The notes under the pieces are model-generated. The model ran no database searches and had not been told where the DNA came from. It was given only the letters and a program-made list of their open reading frames with translations. From LSCE01 sp050485425 (GTDB lineage Bacteria; Pseudomonadota; Gammaproteobacteria; Nitrococcales; Aquisalimonadaceae): a stretch of 64,000 nucleotides of DNA. A program made the translations under genes and the position numbers. The stretch covers positions 1 through 64,000 of the forward strand of contig JBJHBJ010000009.1 in the NCBI GenBank assembly GCA_050485425.1. The letters run 5' to 3'. Positions within the stretch are counted from its first letter, which is position 1. Each line of letters begins with the position of its first letter. Shown piece by piece: positions 36,854-45,247 of the stretch.

Positions 36854-37110
36854 GGAACCGGTGACATGCCCTTGTCTCCGCAGACGCGCCTGCATCGGGT
36901 GCTGGCCAACGCACTTGCCTTTGCCACCGCCGAAGCTGCGGACCGAAACCGATGCGCTACGGGCAGCGGTGTCGCAAGCCTGCTGGAACGTAAGCGAGGT
37001 CGCCCGGCAGCTTGGTGTCTCCCGCCCCACGTGGATCGCAGGAGGCGCCTTTGCAGCCTGCGGCCGCCGTCTGGACGGGGTGGCCGATCGGCCGTTCGAT
37101 CAGGTTCCCA
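36854..37110 (+). pseudogene. remnant of a sigma-54 dependent (AcoR/NtrC-type) activator
   Basis: Two pieces of such a regulator occur in different frames. The first, from about 36860, reads GDMPLSPQTRLHRVLA, matching the AAA+ segment normally written GDMPLALQTRLLRVLQ. The second, about 36960-37029, reads ALRAAVSQACWNVSEVARQL plus GVSRPT, a Fis-type helix-turn-helix. The roughly 150 residues that should separate them are missing, and the frame breaks again after SRPTW. No intact product is possible. Confidence 0.7.
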
Positions 37111-37266
37111 TGCTGTGACGTAGTGCCTTGCAATCCACTCACGGCACTGAAATTATGTCCGGCGTAATGCCACTTCCGTCCCGGTGCGGAATGGCCGGGA
37201 TAATCCACTATAAGAAGTAGCCGGGTTCGGACCTGCTTCGCTGCATTGATCGGGGATTCTTGCGCA

Positions 37267-37632
37267 ATGGCTATGCCTGTGCTGGTGGTCGATGACTCGA
37301 CCATGTCCCGGAAGCTCACAATACGCGCGCTTCCGCCGGACTGGGATATTGAACTGTACCAGGCAGCCGGCGGTGAGGAAGCGATGGTGCTTTGCCGTGA
37401 AGGCAAGGCGAAGGTCATGCTGCTGGACCTCACCATGCCGGGCATGGATGGCTTTCAGGTGCTGGAAGCCTTGCGCGAGGAAGGCCTCGAGTGCCTGGTC
37501 ATCGTGATCTCCGCGGATATTCAGCCCGGGGCCATGGCGCGGGTGCAGGAACTGGGGGCGGCGGCATTTCTGCCCAAGCCCGTGGACGCCGGCCGGCTGG
37601 CCGACGTGCTGCGGGAGAGCGGCGTTCTATGA
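37267..37632 (+). CDS. single-domain response regulator (CheY-like)
   Basis: A 121-residue receiver domain without an output domain. The acidic pair is D9/D10 (VLVVDDST), the phospho-acceptor D54 (VMLLDLTMPGMDGF), with S82 (VISAD) and K104 (LPKPVD). The start at ATG 37267 is supported by alignment of MPVLVVDD with CheY proteins; an earlier TTG at 37246 is possible. It overlaps the next gene, a CheC phosphatase, as ATGA. The pairing suggests that CheC dephosphorylates this regulator. Confidence 0.92.
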   Translation: MAMPVLVVDDSTMSRKLTIRALPPDWDIELYQAAGGEEAMVLCREGKAKVMLLDLTMPGMDGFQVLEALREEGLECLVIVISADIQPGAMARVQELGAAAFLPKPVDAGRLADVLRESGVL

Positions 37633-38249
37633 GCCCCAGGCCTTTCAGCGACGATCAGCTCGACGCACTCCAGGAAACGGCCAATATCGCCATGGGTCAG
37701 GCCGGCGCGGTGCTGGCCCGGTTGCTGGATCATTACGTGGTGCTGTCCGTCCCAAGGGCCCGGTTGGTACACGCGGCAGAGCTTGCCGCCGCCGTCTCCG
37801 CCATGCTTGGGGCGACGATGGACACCGCCGTGACGGCGGTGCGCCAGAGCTTCCAGGGGCGGCTGCGCGGCGAGTCGATCAGCCTGTTCGGTGACCGGGG
37901 ATGCAGGGAGCTGGCCGATCTGCTCGGCCATGAGAATGCCGCCGGCGCCGAGCAGCACGAGGAGTTGCTGCTGGACGTAAGCAATATCCTGGTCGGCGCG
38001 GTGCTCCGGGGTCTGGGCGATCAGTTGCGCACCGATTTCGCGTTCTCCGCGCCCTCCTTGCTGGGTGAGGAACTCGGCATTGCCGCCATGCTGCGGCAGG
38101 GTTCGGTGGACTGGGCGGACGCCCTGCTGCTGGAGGTGAATTTCCGGCTGGAACCGCGCAACTTCAGTTGCCATCTGGTGTTGTTGTTGCCAGAAGAATC
38201 CATCGAAGTGTTGCGGCAGGCCCTCGACCGTCTTCTGGGGGAAATTTGA
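37629..38249 (+). CDS. CheC-family phosphatase
   Basis: A 206-residue CheC-like protein with both phosphatase motifs: E16-x2-N19 with P42 at the set distance (QETANIAMGQAGAVLA) and D117-x2-N120 with P143 (LDVSNILVGAVLRG). CheC proteins remove phosphate from CheY-type regulators. D replaces the usual Glu in the second site, a conservative change. Gene overlaps on both sides (ATGA with the regulator, TTGA with the diguanylate cyclase) make a three-gene translational unit. Confidence 0.88.
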   Translation: MSPRPFSDDQLDALQETANIAMGQAGAVLARLLDHYVVLSVPRARLVHAAELAAAVSAMLGATMDTAVTAVRQSFQGRLRGESISLFGDRGCRELADLLGHENAAGAEQHEELLLDVSNILVGAVLRGLGDQLRTDFAFSAPSLLGEELGIAAMLRQGSVDWADALLLEVNFRLEPRNFSCHLVLLLPEESIEVLRQALDRLLGEI

Positions 38250-39208
38250 GCGGCCGGGAAGTGCAGCAGCCCCCGCTGGAGGCGGTTTTCGAGCGTATCA
38301 ACGTCGGCGTGCTGCTGCTCGACGCCGACAACCGCATCGTGCGCTGGAACCGGTTCATGGCCACGCACAGTGGGCTCGCGGCCGGCGACGTGCTGGGCCG
38401 AGACCTGTTCGAGTGCTTTCCGGATCTGCCCGCACCCTGGTTGCGCAAGAAGCTGGATAGCGTGCGCCTGTTGCGTAACTATGCCTTCACGTCCTGGGAG
38501 CAGCGTCCCTATCTGTTCCGGTTTCGCCATGACCGGCCGGTTACCGGCGGCCTCGACTGGATGCGCCAGGATTGCACCTTCATACCGATCGCCGAACCCT
38601 CCGGGGATGTCTCCCACGTCTGCATCACCGTGGTCGACGTCACCGATGCCAGCCTGTACCAGTCCGCATTGCAGGAGGCCAATGCCCGCCTCGCGGAAGC
38701 CAGCGTGCGGGACAGCCTTACCGGTGCCTACAATCGCGGGCATCTCGAAACCCGTCTGGCACAGGAGTTTGCACGCGTACGGCGGCACGGCGGGGCATTG
38801 TCCATCGTCATGTTCGATTTCGACGAGTTCAAGCGGGTGAACGATACCCACGGTCACCAGAGCGGTGACGAAGTGCTGCGGCAGACCGTCGTGCGCACCC
38901 AGAGCCTGCTAAGGGAAGAGGACCTCTGCGGCCGTTACGGCGGCGAGGAATTTACCCTGCTCCTGCCGGACACGCCGGTGGATCAGGCAATGCGGGTTGC
39001 CGAGCGGATCCGGGCGGCGGTGGAGGCCAAACCGGTGGAGGTGGCCGGGAACATGCTCAGTGTGACCATCACGCTGGGAGTCGCAGGTTATGACGACGAC
39101 CTGCGCAGCCACGAGGAACTGCTGGACAACGCTGACCGGGCACTTTATCGCGGCAAACGCGACGGACGGAACTGCATCGTCTGCTACGATCCCGGCCTTG
39201 ATGCCTGA
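38246..39208 (+). CDS. PAS-GGDEF diguanylate cyclase
   Basis: A 320-residue cytoplasmic protein. A PAS domain (about 10-130: ERINVGVLLLDADNRIVRWN) is joined to a GGDEF domain (about 155-315) with an intact GGEEF active site (CGRYGGEEFTLLL) and the DSLTGAYNRG start motif, so c-di-GMP synthesis is expected. The start is probably TTG at 38246, which overlaps the cheC stop and follows GGGGGA; no ATG fits the domain start. Its 3' end overlaps the convergent tag gene by 25 bp. Confidence 0.88.
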   Translation: MSGREVQQPPLEAVFERINVGVLLLDADNRIVRWNRFMATHSGLAAGDVLGRDLFECFPDLPAPWLRKKLDSVRLLRNYAFTSWEQRPYLFRFRHDRPVTGGLDWMRQDCTFIPIAEPSGDVSHVCITVVDVTDASLYQSALQEANARLAEASVRDSLTGAYNRGHLETRLAQEFARVRRHGGALSIVMFDFDEFKRVNDTHGHQSGDEVLRQTVVRTQSLLREEDLCGRYGGEEFTLLLPDTPVDQAMRVAERIRAAVEAKPVEVAGNMLSVTITLGVAGYDDDLRSHEELLDNADRALYRGKRDGRNCIVCYDPGLDA

Positions 39209-39798
39209 TCGCCGAGCGAGCGGACAAAGCAGTCGTTCAGGTGATCGTCCACCATTCCGGTGGCCTGCATGAAGGCATAGCAGATTGTCGGGCCGACAAA
39301 GTTGAAGCCGCGCTTCCGCAGGTCGCGGCTCATTCGGTCCGAGATCGGCGTACGCGCCGGTACTTCCCGCAGGTGGTTCCAGGTGTTGCGGATGGGCGTG
39401 CCGTCCACGTAGCGCCAGAGGAAGCTGTCGAGACTGCCGAAGTCCGCCTGGATGTCGAGTATGCCCCGGGCATTGCGGATCACCGATTCGATCTTCAGGC
39501 GGTTGCGGACAATGCCCGTATCCTGCATCAGCGTCGTTACCGTCCTGTCGTCATAGCGGGCCACGCGTTCAAGATCGAAACCGTCGAATGCCCTCCGGTA
39601 GCCGTCGCGTTTGCGCAGGATGGTCAGCCAGCTCAGGCCGGCCTGGGCGCCCTCCAGCACCAGCATCTCGAACAGCTGCCGGTCGTCGTGGACCGGCACG
39701 CCCCACTCGTGATCGTGATAGGCCATGTACAACGGATCCTGGCTGCACCAGCTACAGCGCGGCAGGTCGGGATCGGGGGCAGCGTGCCGTGTGGTCAT
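39184..39798 (-). CDS. tag: DNA-3-methyladenine glycosylase I
   Basis: Base-excision repair enzyme that removes 3-methyladenine. The 204 residues show the zinc-binding set expected from E. coli Tag: C15 (PRCSWCSQDP), H28 (YHDHEWGVP) and a C-terminal His and Cys in MVDDHLNDC. The helix-hairpin-helix region (GFNFVGPTICYAFMQATG) is intact. Its last 25 bp overlap the 3' end of the diguanylate cyclase on the other strand. It is the last gene of a minus-strand run with nitronate monooxygenase 4 bp upstream. Confidence 0.95.
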   Translation of the reverse strand: MTTRHAAPDPDLPRCSWCSQDPLYMAYHDHEWGVPVHDDRQLFEMLVLEGAQAGLSWLTILRKRDGYRRAFDGFDLERVARYDDRTVTTLMQDTGIVRNRLKIESVIRNARGILDIQADFGSLDSFLWRYVDGTPIRNTWNHLREVPARTPISDRMSRDLRKRGFNFVGPTICYAFMQATGMVDDHLNDCFVRSLGDQASRPGS

Positions 39799-39802
39799 GT
39801 GG

Positions 39803-40840
39803 TCAGCTTTCCCCGGCCAGAGCGCGGGTCAGCTCCGCCGCAGGCACGTCCCGGCAACCGCTGGTGTTCTGCCCCGCCCAGAGCGGCGAGAAATCGCCAC
39901 TGCCCCGCTGTTCGGCAGCAGCACGCAGGGGTCCGATGGCGCTGGTTGCCAACGGAAAGGCCGGTGCTGCAGGGCAGATGGGCCCGATCTCCCGGATGAT
40001 CCGATTGACGATGCCCCTGGCCGGTCTGCCGGTGAAGACATTGGTCAGCGCGGTGTGCCGGGCGGCGCCGCTCCGCAGGGCGGCACGGTGCACCTCACTG
40101 GTGCTGGCTTCCGGACACAGCAGATAGGCCGTACCCACCTGCACGCCGGCAGCGCCCAGCCGCATGGCTGCGGCCACGCCGGCGGCATCGGCAATGCCGC
40201 CGGCGGCTATGACAGGCACGTTCACGGCCTGGGCGATCTGCGGCAGCAGGGCGAGGGTTCCCACCTGGGTGGTGAGATCCTCGCTCAGGAACATGCCCCG
40301 GTGGCCGCCGGCCTCCAGGCCCTGGGCGATGATCGCATCGACGCCCTTGGCTTCCAGCCAGCGTGCTTCGTCCACCGTGGTGGCGGACGAGATGACCCGT
40401 GCGCCCCAGCCGCGAACGCGAGCCAGCAGTTCCTGCGAGGGCAGGCCGAAATGAAAGCTGACCACCGCGGGCCGGAATTCTTCCAGGATATCCGCGGTCT
40501 CCTGGCTGAACGGGGCGCGGCCGGCACCGGCCGGCACGTTGCGCGGATCCTGGCCGATTTCCGCGTAATACGGGTCCAGCGCCTGATGCCACGCAGCCTC
40601 GCGTACCGGGTCGGGCTCCGGCGGGGTATGGCAGAAGAAATTGACGTTGAAGGGCCTGTCGGTTGCCGCCCGTATGGCGTCCAGTTCCTTGCGCATGGCC
40701 TCCGGTGAGAGCATGGCGCAGGGCAGCGAGCCCAGGCCACCGGCATTCGAGACGGCGATCGCCAACGCGCTTCCCTGCACGCCGGCCATCGGCGCCTGGA
40801 TCACGGGGTGGTCGATTCCGAACAGGCTTCTCAGGTTCAT
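39803..40840 (-). CDS. nitronate monooxygenase family (2-nitropropane dioxygenase-like) flavoprotein
   Basis: A 345-residue FMN TIM-barrel enzyme. FGIDHPVIQAPMAGVQG opens the barrel, the catalytic His lies in GLEAGGHRG and the phosphate-binding part is VIAAGGIADAAGVAAAM. Such enzymes detoxify propionate-3-nitronate or act as NADH:quinone reductases. The stop is 4 bp from the tag start, and MAPEG and GNAT genes precede it with short gaps, so the four are probably one operon of protective functions. Confidence 0.9.
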   Translation of the reverse strand: MNLRSLFGIDHPVIQAPMAGVQGSALAIAVSNAGGLGSLPCAMLSPEAMRKELDAIRAATDRPFNVNFFCHTPPEPDPVREAAWHQALDPYYAEIGQDPRNVPAGAGRAPFSQETADILEEFRPAVVSFHFGLPSQELLARVRGWGARVISSATTVDEARWLEAKGVDAIIAQGLEAGGHRGMFLSEDLTTQVGTLALLPQIAQAVNVPVIAAGGIADAAGVAAAMRLGAAGVQVGTAYLLCPEASTSEVHRAALRSGAARHTALTNVFTGRPARGIVNRIIREIGPICPAAPAFPLATSAIGPLRAAAEQRGSGDFSPLWAGQNTSGCRDVPAAELTRALAGES

Positions 40841-40858
40841 CGGATCCTCGCGGGTTGG

Positions 40859-41281
40859 TTAGGCGAGTACCAGCAGAATGCTGATGCTCATCCAGAGCAG
40901 GCAGGTGATCCCCACCGCATAGGCGATGGTACGCCAGGGTTGCAGCGCAGCCAGGTAGAACACGGTATGCAGGATGCGCGAGGCGGTGAAGATCAGGAAC
41001 AGAGCCGGCGCCACCGACGACGGGGCATCCACCAGCATGTATACCAGGCCCAGGGCGAAGAAAACCGGAATGTTCTCCAGGTCGTTCTGCCAGGCGCGGG
41101 CGGCCCGCTGCACCTGCGGCAGCTCCTCCTGCAGCGGGGTGGAGCCGGCGAGACGGGCATCTTCCGGGATCTTGAAGCTGCGCTTGCCGATGCGGTGATA
41201 GCCCTGATAGCAGGACAGGGCGAACATCTTGAAGAACAGGGCGACAGTACAGATCGCGAACCAGTACAAGGTCACTTCCAT
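40859..41281 (-). CDS. MAPEG-family membrane protein
   Basis: A 140-residue integral membrane protein with four predicted helices (about 5-25, 63-85, 90-108 and 117-138). The cytoplasmic loop contains RAARAWQNDLENIPVFFALG, the glutathione-site motif of MAPEG proteins (microsomal glutathione transferase/prostaglandin E synthase). Bacterial members probably conjugate glutathione to hydrophobic electrophiles or reduce lipid peroxides. It starts 6 bp after the GNAT stop. Confidence 0.9.
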   Translation of the reverse strand: MEVTLYWFAICTVALFFKMFALSCYQGYHRIGKRSFKIPEDARLAGSTPLQEELPQVQRAARAWQNDLENIPVFFALGLVYMLVDAPSSVAPALFLIFTASRILHTVFYLAALQPWRTIAYAVGITCLLWMSISILLVLA

Positions 41282-41287
41282 CGGCGG

Positions 41288-41791
41288 CTACCCTTCCAGT
41301 TGTTTGTACATGACGTAGGCGTCCACGTATCCCTCCCGGGGGTGCCGGAAGGCGCCGGGCAGCACGCCGACCACCTGGAAGCCGTGCCGTTTCCAGAGAC
41401 GGAAGGCGCCGGTGTTGGTGGCAACCACCAGATTGTACTGCATTGCCCGGAAGCCCATGGCCATGGCCTGCTGCTGGGAATGCTCGCACATCGCGGATGC
41501 CACGCCCATGCCGCGGGCGGCCTCGCTAACGATATAGCCGCAATTGCAGACGTGCGCCCCCAGGCTGGGCTGGTTCGGCTTGATGTAGTAGGTGCCGATG
41601 ATCTCCCCGCCCGCGGTCACCGCCACATGGCAGGCCTGCGGGGCCTCGGTCCAGGCGTGCCGGGCCTCCGCCTCGGTGATCGCCGGGTCCAGCGGATAGG
41701 TCTCTCCGGCGCGCAGCACCGGCTCGATCACCGCCCAGACTGCCGGCCAGTCCGCCGGCTGGTAGGCTCGGATGCGGATACCCTCGGACAT
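41288..41791 (-). CDS. GNAT-family N-acetyltransferase
   Basis: A 167-residue acetyltransferase; IRIRAYQPADWPAVWAVIEP begins the fold, and the acetyl-CoA loop is in SEAARGMGVASAMCEHSQQQ. The C-terminal NTGAFRLWKRHGFQVVG is the motif seen in RimI-like and amino-acid acetyltransferases. The substrate is unknown. Two adjacent ATGs (41794, 41791) follow AAGGAGGA; I prefer the second for spacing. It is divergent from leucine dehydrogenase. Confidence 0.88.
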   Translation of the reverse strand: MSEGIRIRAYQPADWPAVWAVIEPVLRAGETYPLDPAITEAEARHAWTEAPQACHVAVTAGGEIIGTYYIKPNQPSLGAHVCNCGYIVSEAARGMGVASAMCEHSQQQAMAMGFRAMQYNLVVATNTGAFRLWKRHGFQVVGVLPGAFRHPREGYVDAYVMYKQLEG

Positions 41792-42026
41792 CATCTTCCT
41801 CCTTCGCCGTCCCGGGCAGGGCCCCGGCGCAAGTCTGGTGTTCAGAAATGCTGCGAACTTCCGCTCAGGGACACTAGACTGGTCATTGAGAGCCTGTTTA
41901 TCAGAGGCATTCTCGCCGATGGGGGCGCAGGTGCAACCCGCCGCGCCCCGGGGAGCGCACCCGCCGGCCAACCGCCGGCCGGGTCGCAGGGCCGAATCCG
42001 GAGGCCAATCGCCCGAGGAGGTAGCG

Positions 42027-43121
42027 ATGGAACTGTTCAGACATCCCGATTTCGACTACCACGAACAGGTGGTGTTCGGTTGCGACGTCGAGTCCGGCCT
42101 GCAGGCAATCATTGCCGTGCACAACACGGATCGCGGACCGGCCTGCGGCGGTTGTCGCATGCATGCCTACGCGGATACCGCGGCTGCGGTCACGGACGTG
42201 CTCCGGTTGTCCCGGGGCATGACCTACAAATCGGCGATGGCGGAGTTGCCGCTGGGCGGCGGCAAGATGGTGGTCATTGGCGACCCGCGCCGCGACAAGA
42301 CGCCGGCGCTTCTGCGGGCGCTGGGCCGGTTCGTGGATTCCCTGGGCGGCCGCTACGTCACGGCGGAGGATGCCGGGATGACGCTGGACGACCTGCGCGG
42401 AATCTCGGAGACCACCCGGCATGTGGTGGGGATCCAGGAAAAGGTCGGCGTCGACGGTGAGGAACGGGTCGGCGATCCATCGCCCTCCACCGAGTACGGT
42501 GTCTATGTCGGCATGAAGGCCGCCGTGGAGCACCGCCTGGGCCGTTTCGATGCCGCCGGTCTGAAGGTGGCGATCCAGGGGCTGGGTAGCGTTGGCTGGA
42601 AGCTCGCCCGCCGCCTGCATGCCGCCGGCGCGGCGCTGTGGGTGACCGACGTACATACCGACATCCTGCGTCGTGCGGAAGCCGAACTCGGCGCCACCGT
42701 GGTGTCGCCGGAGGCCATTTTCTCCCAGCCGGTGGACGTATTCGCACCCTGCGCCCTGGGCGGCGCAATCAACGACCAGACGGTCGATGCCCTGCGGGCC
42801 TGCGTGGTGGCGGGTGCCGCCAATAACCAGCTGCTGCGGCCGGAGCATGGCGAGCAACTGCGCCGGCGCGGCATTCTCTATGCGCCGGACTATGTGATCA
42901 ATGCCGGTGGCATCATCGACGTCGCCTACGAGATGCGAGGCGCGTTCGATGCCGCCGTGGTGAAGGCTCACGTGGAGCGGATCGGCAAGACGTTGCGGGA
43001 AGTCTTCCGGCGCGCCGAGCGCGACGCCCTGCCGACCCAGACGGTGGCGGATCGCATGGCGGAGGAGCGTTTTCGTCCTCACCGGCCGCCGCTGGGCGGG
43101 AGGGCCTCGGCAACCGCGTGA
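42027..43121 (+). CDS. leucine dehydrogenase (Glu/Leu/Phe/Val dehydrogenase family)
   Basis: NAD-dependent oxidative deaminase of branched-chain amino acids. The 364 residues equal the usual length of leucine dehydrogenase, and the two catalytic lysines fall at the same positions as in Bacillus: K68 (GMTYKSAMA) and K80 (LPLGGGKMVV). The Rossmann motif IQGLGSVGWKLA is near 181. GAGGAGG precedes the ATG. Valine or phenylalanine preference cannot be excluded from sequence. It fits with the glutamate dehydrogenase and oxidoreductase as amino-acid catabolism. Confidence 0.92.
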   Translation: MELFRHPDFDYHEQVVFGCDVESGLQAIIAVHNTDRGPACGGCRMHAYADTAAAVTDVLRLSRGMTYKSAMAELPLGGGKMVVIGDPRRDKTPALLRALGRFVDSLGGRYVTAEDAGMTLDDLRGISETTRHVVGIQEKVGVDGEERVGDPSPSTEYGVYVGMKAAVEHRLGRFDAAGLKVAIQGLGSVGWKLARRLHAAGAALWVTDVHTDILRRAEAELGATVVSPEAIFSQPVDVFAPCALGGAINDQTVDALRACVVAGAANNQLLRPEHGEQLRRRGILYAPDYVINAGGIIDVAYEMRGAFDAAVVKAHVERIGKTLREVFRRAERDALPTQTVADRMAEERFRPHRPPLGGRASATA

Positions 43122-43148
43122 CCGCCGGGCTATTGCCGGAGTCCGCAA

Positions 43149-44426
43149 TCAGTTGGTGGCAGTCGTCCCGAGCTGGCGTTCCAGCCAGTCCAGGATGTCC
43201 CGCTCCACCTCCTCGCGGCTGGTTTCGTTCAGCAGTTCATGCCGTGCCTCGGGGTAGAAGCGGTGTTCCACCCGTGTCATGCCCAACTCGGCAAACCGGA
43301 CCAACAGGGCGTTGGTGGCCTCCAGCTTCCCGCCGACCGGGTCCAGCGCCCCCTGGACGACCAGGATCGGCAGGTCCGGCGGCATGGTGGCTTCCCGCTC
43401 CGGGGTGCGCAGGGCGGCCATGCCGTGGAAGAAATCCCGCACCAGCGCGTTGTTGAACACGAACCCGCACTCCGGGTCCTCCAGGTACTTGCGCACCTCG
43501 TCGAGGTCGCGGCTGAGCCAGTCGAAGCCGGGTTTGTCGCTGAACGCCCGGTTGAAATCGGCGAACATGCCGGCCCAGATCTCCGAAGGCGCCAGGGGGG
43601 CATCCTCTGCCGCCGTCCGGGCGGCCTGCAGGGCTTCCGGCGGCGGTGGCGGTGCATAGGCGGTTCCGCAGAGTATCAGGCCGTCCAGCCGTGCCGGATA
43701 GCGACTGATGAAGTCCTGGGCGATGAAGGAGCCCATGCTGTGGCCGAACATGATCAGTGGCGTGCCGGGGTGGGCGCGGCGTATGTAGTCCCCCAGCGCC
43801 GCCTGGTCCTCCACGAACGCGTTCCAGGCGTCGGGTCCGGCGTCGCCGAGCTCGCCGGAACGGACCCGGGTCTGGCCATGGCCGCGATGGTCACTGGCGT
43901 AGACCGCATAGCCGGCCGCGGTGAGTGCCTGGGCGAAGCGCTGGTAGCGGCCGCTGTGCTCTGCTGCACCGTGCAGTAGTTGCAGTACCGCCCGGGGGTT
44001 GGGGCCCGCCGGCCAGTAGCGGAAATGAATCCGGGTGCCGTCCTCGGCCTGCAATGTCTGCCGATAGGCCTCGTTGCGGTCTCCCATGCTCCTGTTCCCT
44101 TGTTGATGCGCGCGCGGCTGACCTGATGGCCCGGGGTGTCCGCCTTCGACCTCGGCCGATGCCTGCATGTGCCTGAGTATGGCCATCAGCGGGAGCACGA
44201 CCAGTTTGGCGAGTCTGGCTGTCCGCAGCAGCCGCCGTAGGGGCTGCACGGCGCGCGGCGCCAGGTAGCCCGACGCCAGCCCACCCAGGAATGCCGGCAC
44301 CAGCAGGACCGGATCGCGGAGCCTGTCCCGAAGGTTCTCGGCCAGCAGATGGGCACGGGCCTGCTTTTCCACCACCTGCCGGCGCTGGTTCCGCGCCTGC
44401 CGGGCGAGTTGGCGATACCCTGTCAT
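43149..44426 (-). CDS. YqjK-like segment in frame with an alpha/beta hydrolase (monoacylglycerol-lipase type)
   Basis: One 425-codon frame. Residues 1 to about 100 look like the third member of the yqjD-yqjE-yqjK set: basic, helical, with a hydrophobic stretch (DPVLLVPAFLGGLASGYLA). From residue 114 (MGDRNEAYR) a 312-residue lysophospholipase/monoacylglycerol lipase follows, with GHSMGS as nucleophile elbow, an Asp in VQGALDPVGG and a His in YPEARHELLNE. No stop separates them. The hydrolase could start on its own at ATG 44087, which has AAGGGA 8 nt upstream. The 5' end overlaps yqjE as ATGA. Confidence 0.75.
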   Translation of the reverse strand: MTGYRQLARQARNQRRQVVEKQARAHLLAENLRDRLRDPVLLVPAFLGGLASGYLAPRAVQPLRRLLRTARLAKLVVLPLMAILRHMQASAEVEGGHPGPSGQPRAHQQGNRSMGDRNEAYRQTLQAEDGTRIHFRYWPAGPNPRAVLQLLHGAAEHSGRYQRFAQALTAAGYAVYASDHRGHGQTRVRSGELGDAGPDAWNAFVEDQAALGDYIRRAHPGTPLIMFGHSMGSFIAQDFISRYPARLDGLILCGTAYAPPPPPEALQAARTAAEDAPLAPSEIWAGMFADFNRAFSDKPGFDWLSRDLDEVRKYLEDPECGFVFNNALVRDFFHGMAALRTPEREATMPPDLPILVVQGALDPVGGKLEATNALLVRFAELGMTRVEHRFYPEARHELLNETSREEVERDILDWLERQLGTTATN

Positions 44427-44863
44427 TGCCGTTGCTGCTCGGCTTCCGGCCAGAGCGCCTGCAAGGCCTGGCGTGTCTCGGGGAAGGTCAGCCGCCGGGC
44501 GAGACGCTTGAGAGCCAGACCGGCTGCGATCGCCATTGCCAGGTTCAGCAATGCGGAGATGGCCGCAGCCGTGGGCATGCCCAGTCCCGCGTGCTGGTTC
44601 AGGGCAATGGCGATGGCAGCCGACAGCACAATCCAGGCCGAGGCCAGCACCAGCGCCAGGAAAATGGCCAGAACGGCCATCATCACGGCGGCGCGTACGA
44701 GCAGCCTGGCTTCCAGCCGAAGCAGCCGGGCCAGGTCCTGCACCGCGGCGACCAGCACCGCGGCCAGCTCGCTGGTCTCCGCCAGCAGCCGTCGGTCATC
44801 CCGGCCCTGCTCCGCTGAGTCCGGGGCAGGACCGGTTTGCGTGCGTTCCTCCTGGCCTGTCAC
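44423..44863 (-). CDS. phage-holin-superfamily membrane protein YqjE
   Basis: A 146-residue inner-membrane protein of the YqjE/Phage_holin_3_6 family, with two long hydrophobic segments (about 57-87, and 95-118 with SALLNLAMAIAAGLAL) and charged ends. The N-terminal LAAVLVAAVQDLARLLRLEARLL is the amphipathic helix typical of the family. Such proteins sit with DUF883 proteins in stress-induced operons; the function is unclear. It overlaps neighbours by 4 bp on both sides. Confidence 0.87.
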   Translation of the reverse strand: MTGQEERTQTGPAPDSAEQGRDDRRLLAETSELAAVLVAAVQDLARLLRLEARLLVRAAVMMAVLAIFLALVLASAWIVLSAAIAIALNQHAGLGMPTAAAISALLNLAMAIAAGLALKRLARRLTFPETRQALQALWPEAEQQRQ

Positions 44864-45144
44864 CGGCGCCGGCTCAGCGACGACAGCAGGGCGCCGGCGG
44901 CAAACGCCAGGCCAATCGAGGTCAGTGGGTTTTCCCGGACATAGGTCCCGACAGCGGAAACCAGGTCGTCGGTGCGCTCCCGCCCGTGCTGGACCTTTTC
45001 CCGAAACCTCTCGTCGGCGTCGGAAACGCGCTCACGCACCGTCTCCTCCGCACGGCCGGCACGCTCTGCGACCCGGTCGATGGCTTCGTGCGCCCTTGCG
45101 GCGGCGCGATCGGTGGTCTGATGTTCGCTTTGCTTGCTTGCCAT
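44860..45144 (-). CDS. DUF883 family protein (YqjD/ElaB-like)
   Basis: A 94-residue protein with a long hydrophilic helix rich in Glu, Arg and Ala (AHEAIDRVAERAGRAEETVR) and a C-terminal membrane anchor (PLTSIGLAFAAGALLSSL). In E. coli such proteins bind ribosomes through the N-terminus and tether them to the inner membrane in stationary phase. First gene of the yqjD-yqjE-yqjK-like unit; a stem-loop (45210-45239) lies upstream of its promoter region. Confidence 0.87.
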   Translation of the reverse strand: MASKQSEHQTTDRAAARAHEAIDRVAERAGRAEETVRERVSDADERFREKVQHGRERTDDLVSAVGTYVRENPLTSIGLAFAAGALLSSLSRRR

Positions 45145-45209
45145 GATGTCCTTCTCCTCGGTCTCGTGGTTCAGTGAAAGACGTGTGACTACACAGTGTA
45201 GGATCTGTT

Positions 45210-45239
45210 CACGCTTTCGCGCAGCGAGGCGAGAGCGTG
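45210..45239 (-). terminator. stem-loop after the AI-2E family gene
   Basis: CACGCT/AGCGTG continuing into TCGC/GCGA makes a 10-bp stem with one mismatch, 9 bp after the transporter stop on the minus strand. No T-run follows, so termination is uncertain. Confidence 0.35.
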
Positions 45240-45247
45240 GATACTAG

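Noticed and set aside
36861..37118. Stand-alone Fis-family DNA-binding protein
   Set aside because: The helix-turn-helix breaks off after SRPTW and the upstream part reads as regulator debris in a different frame.
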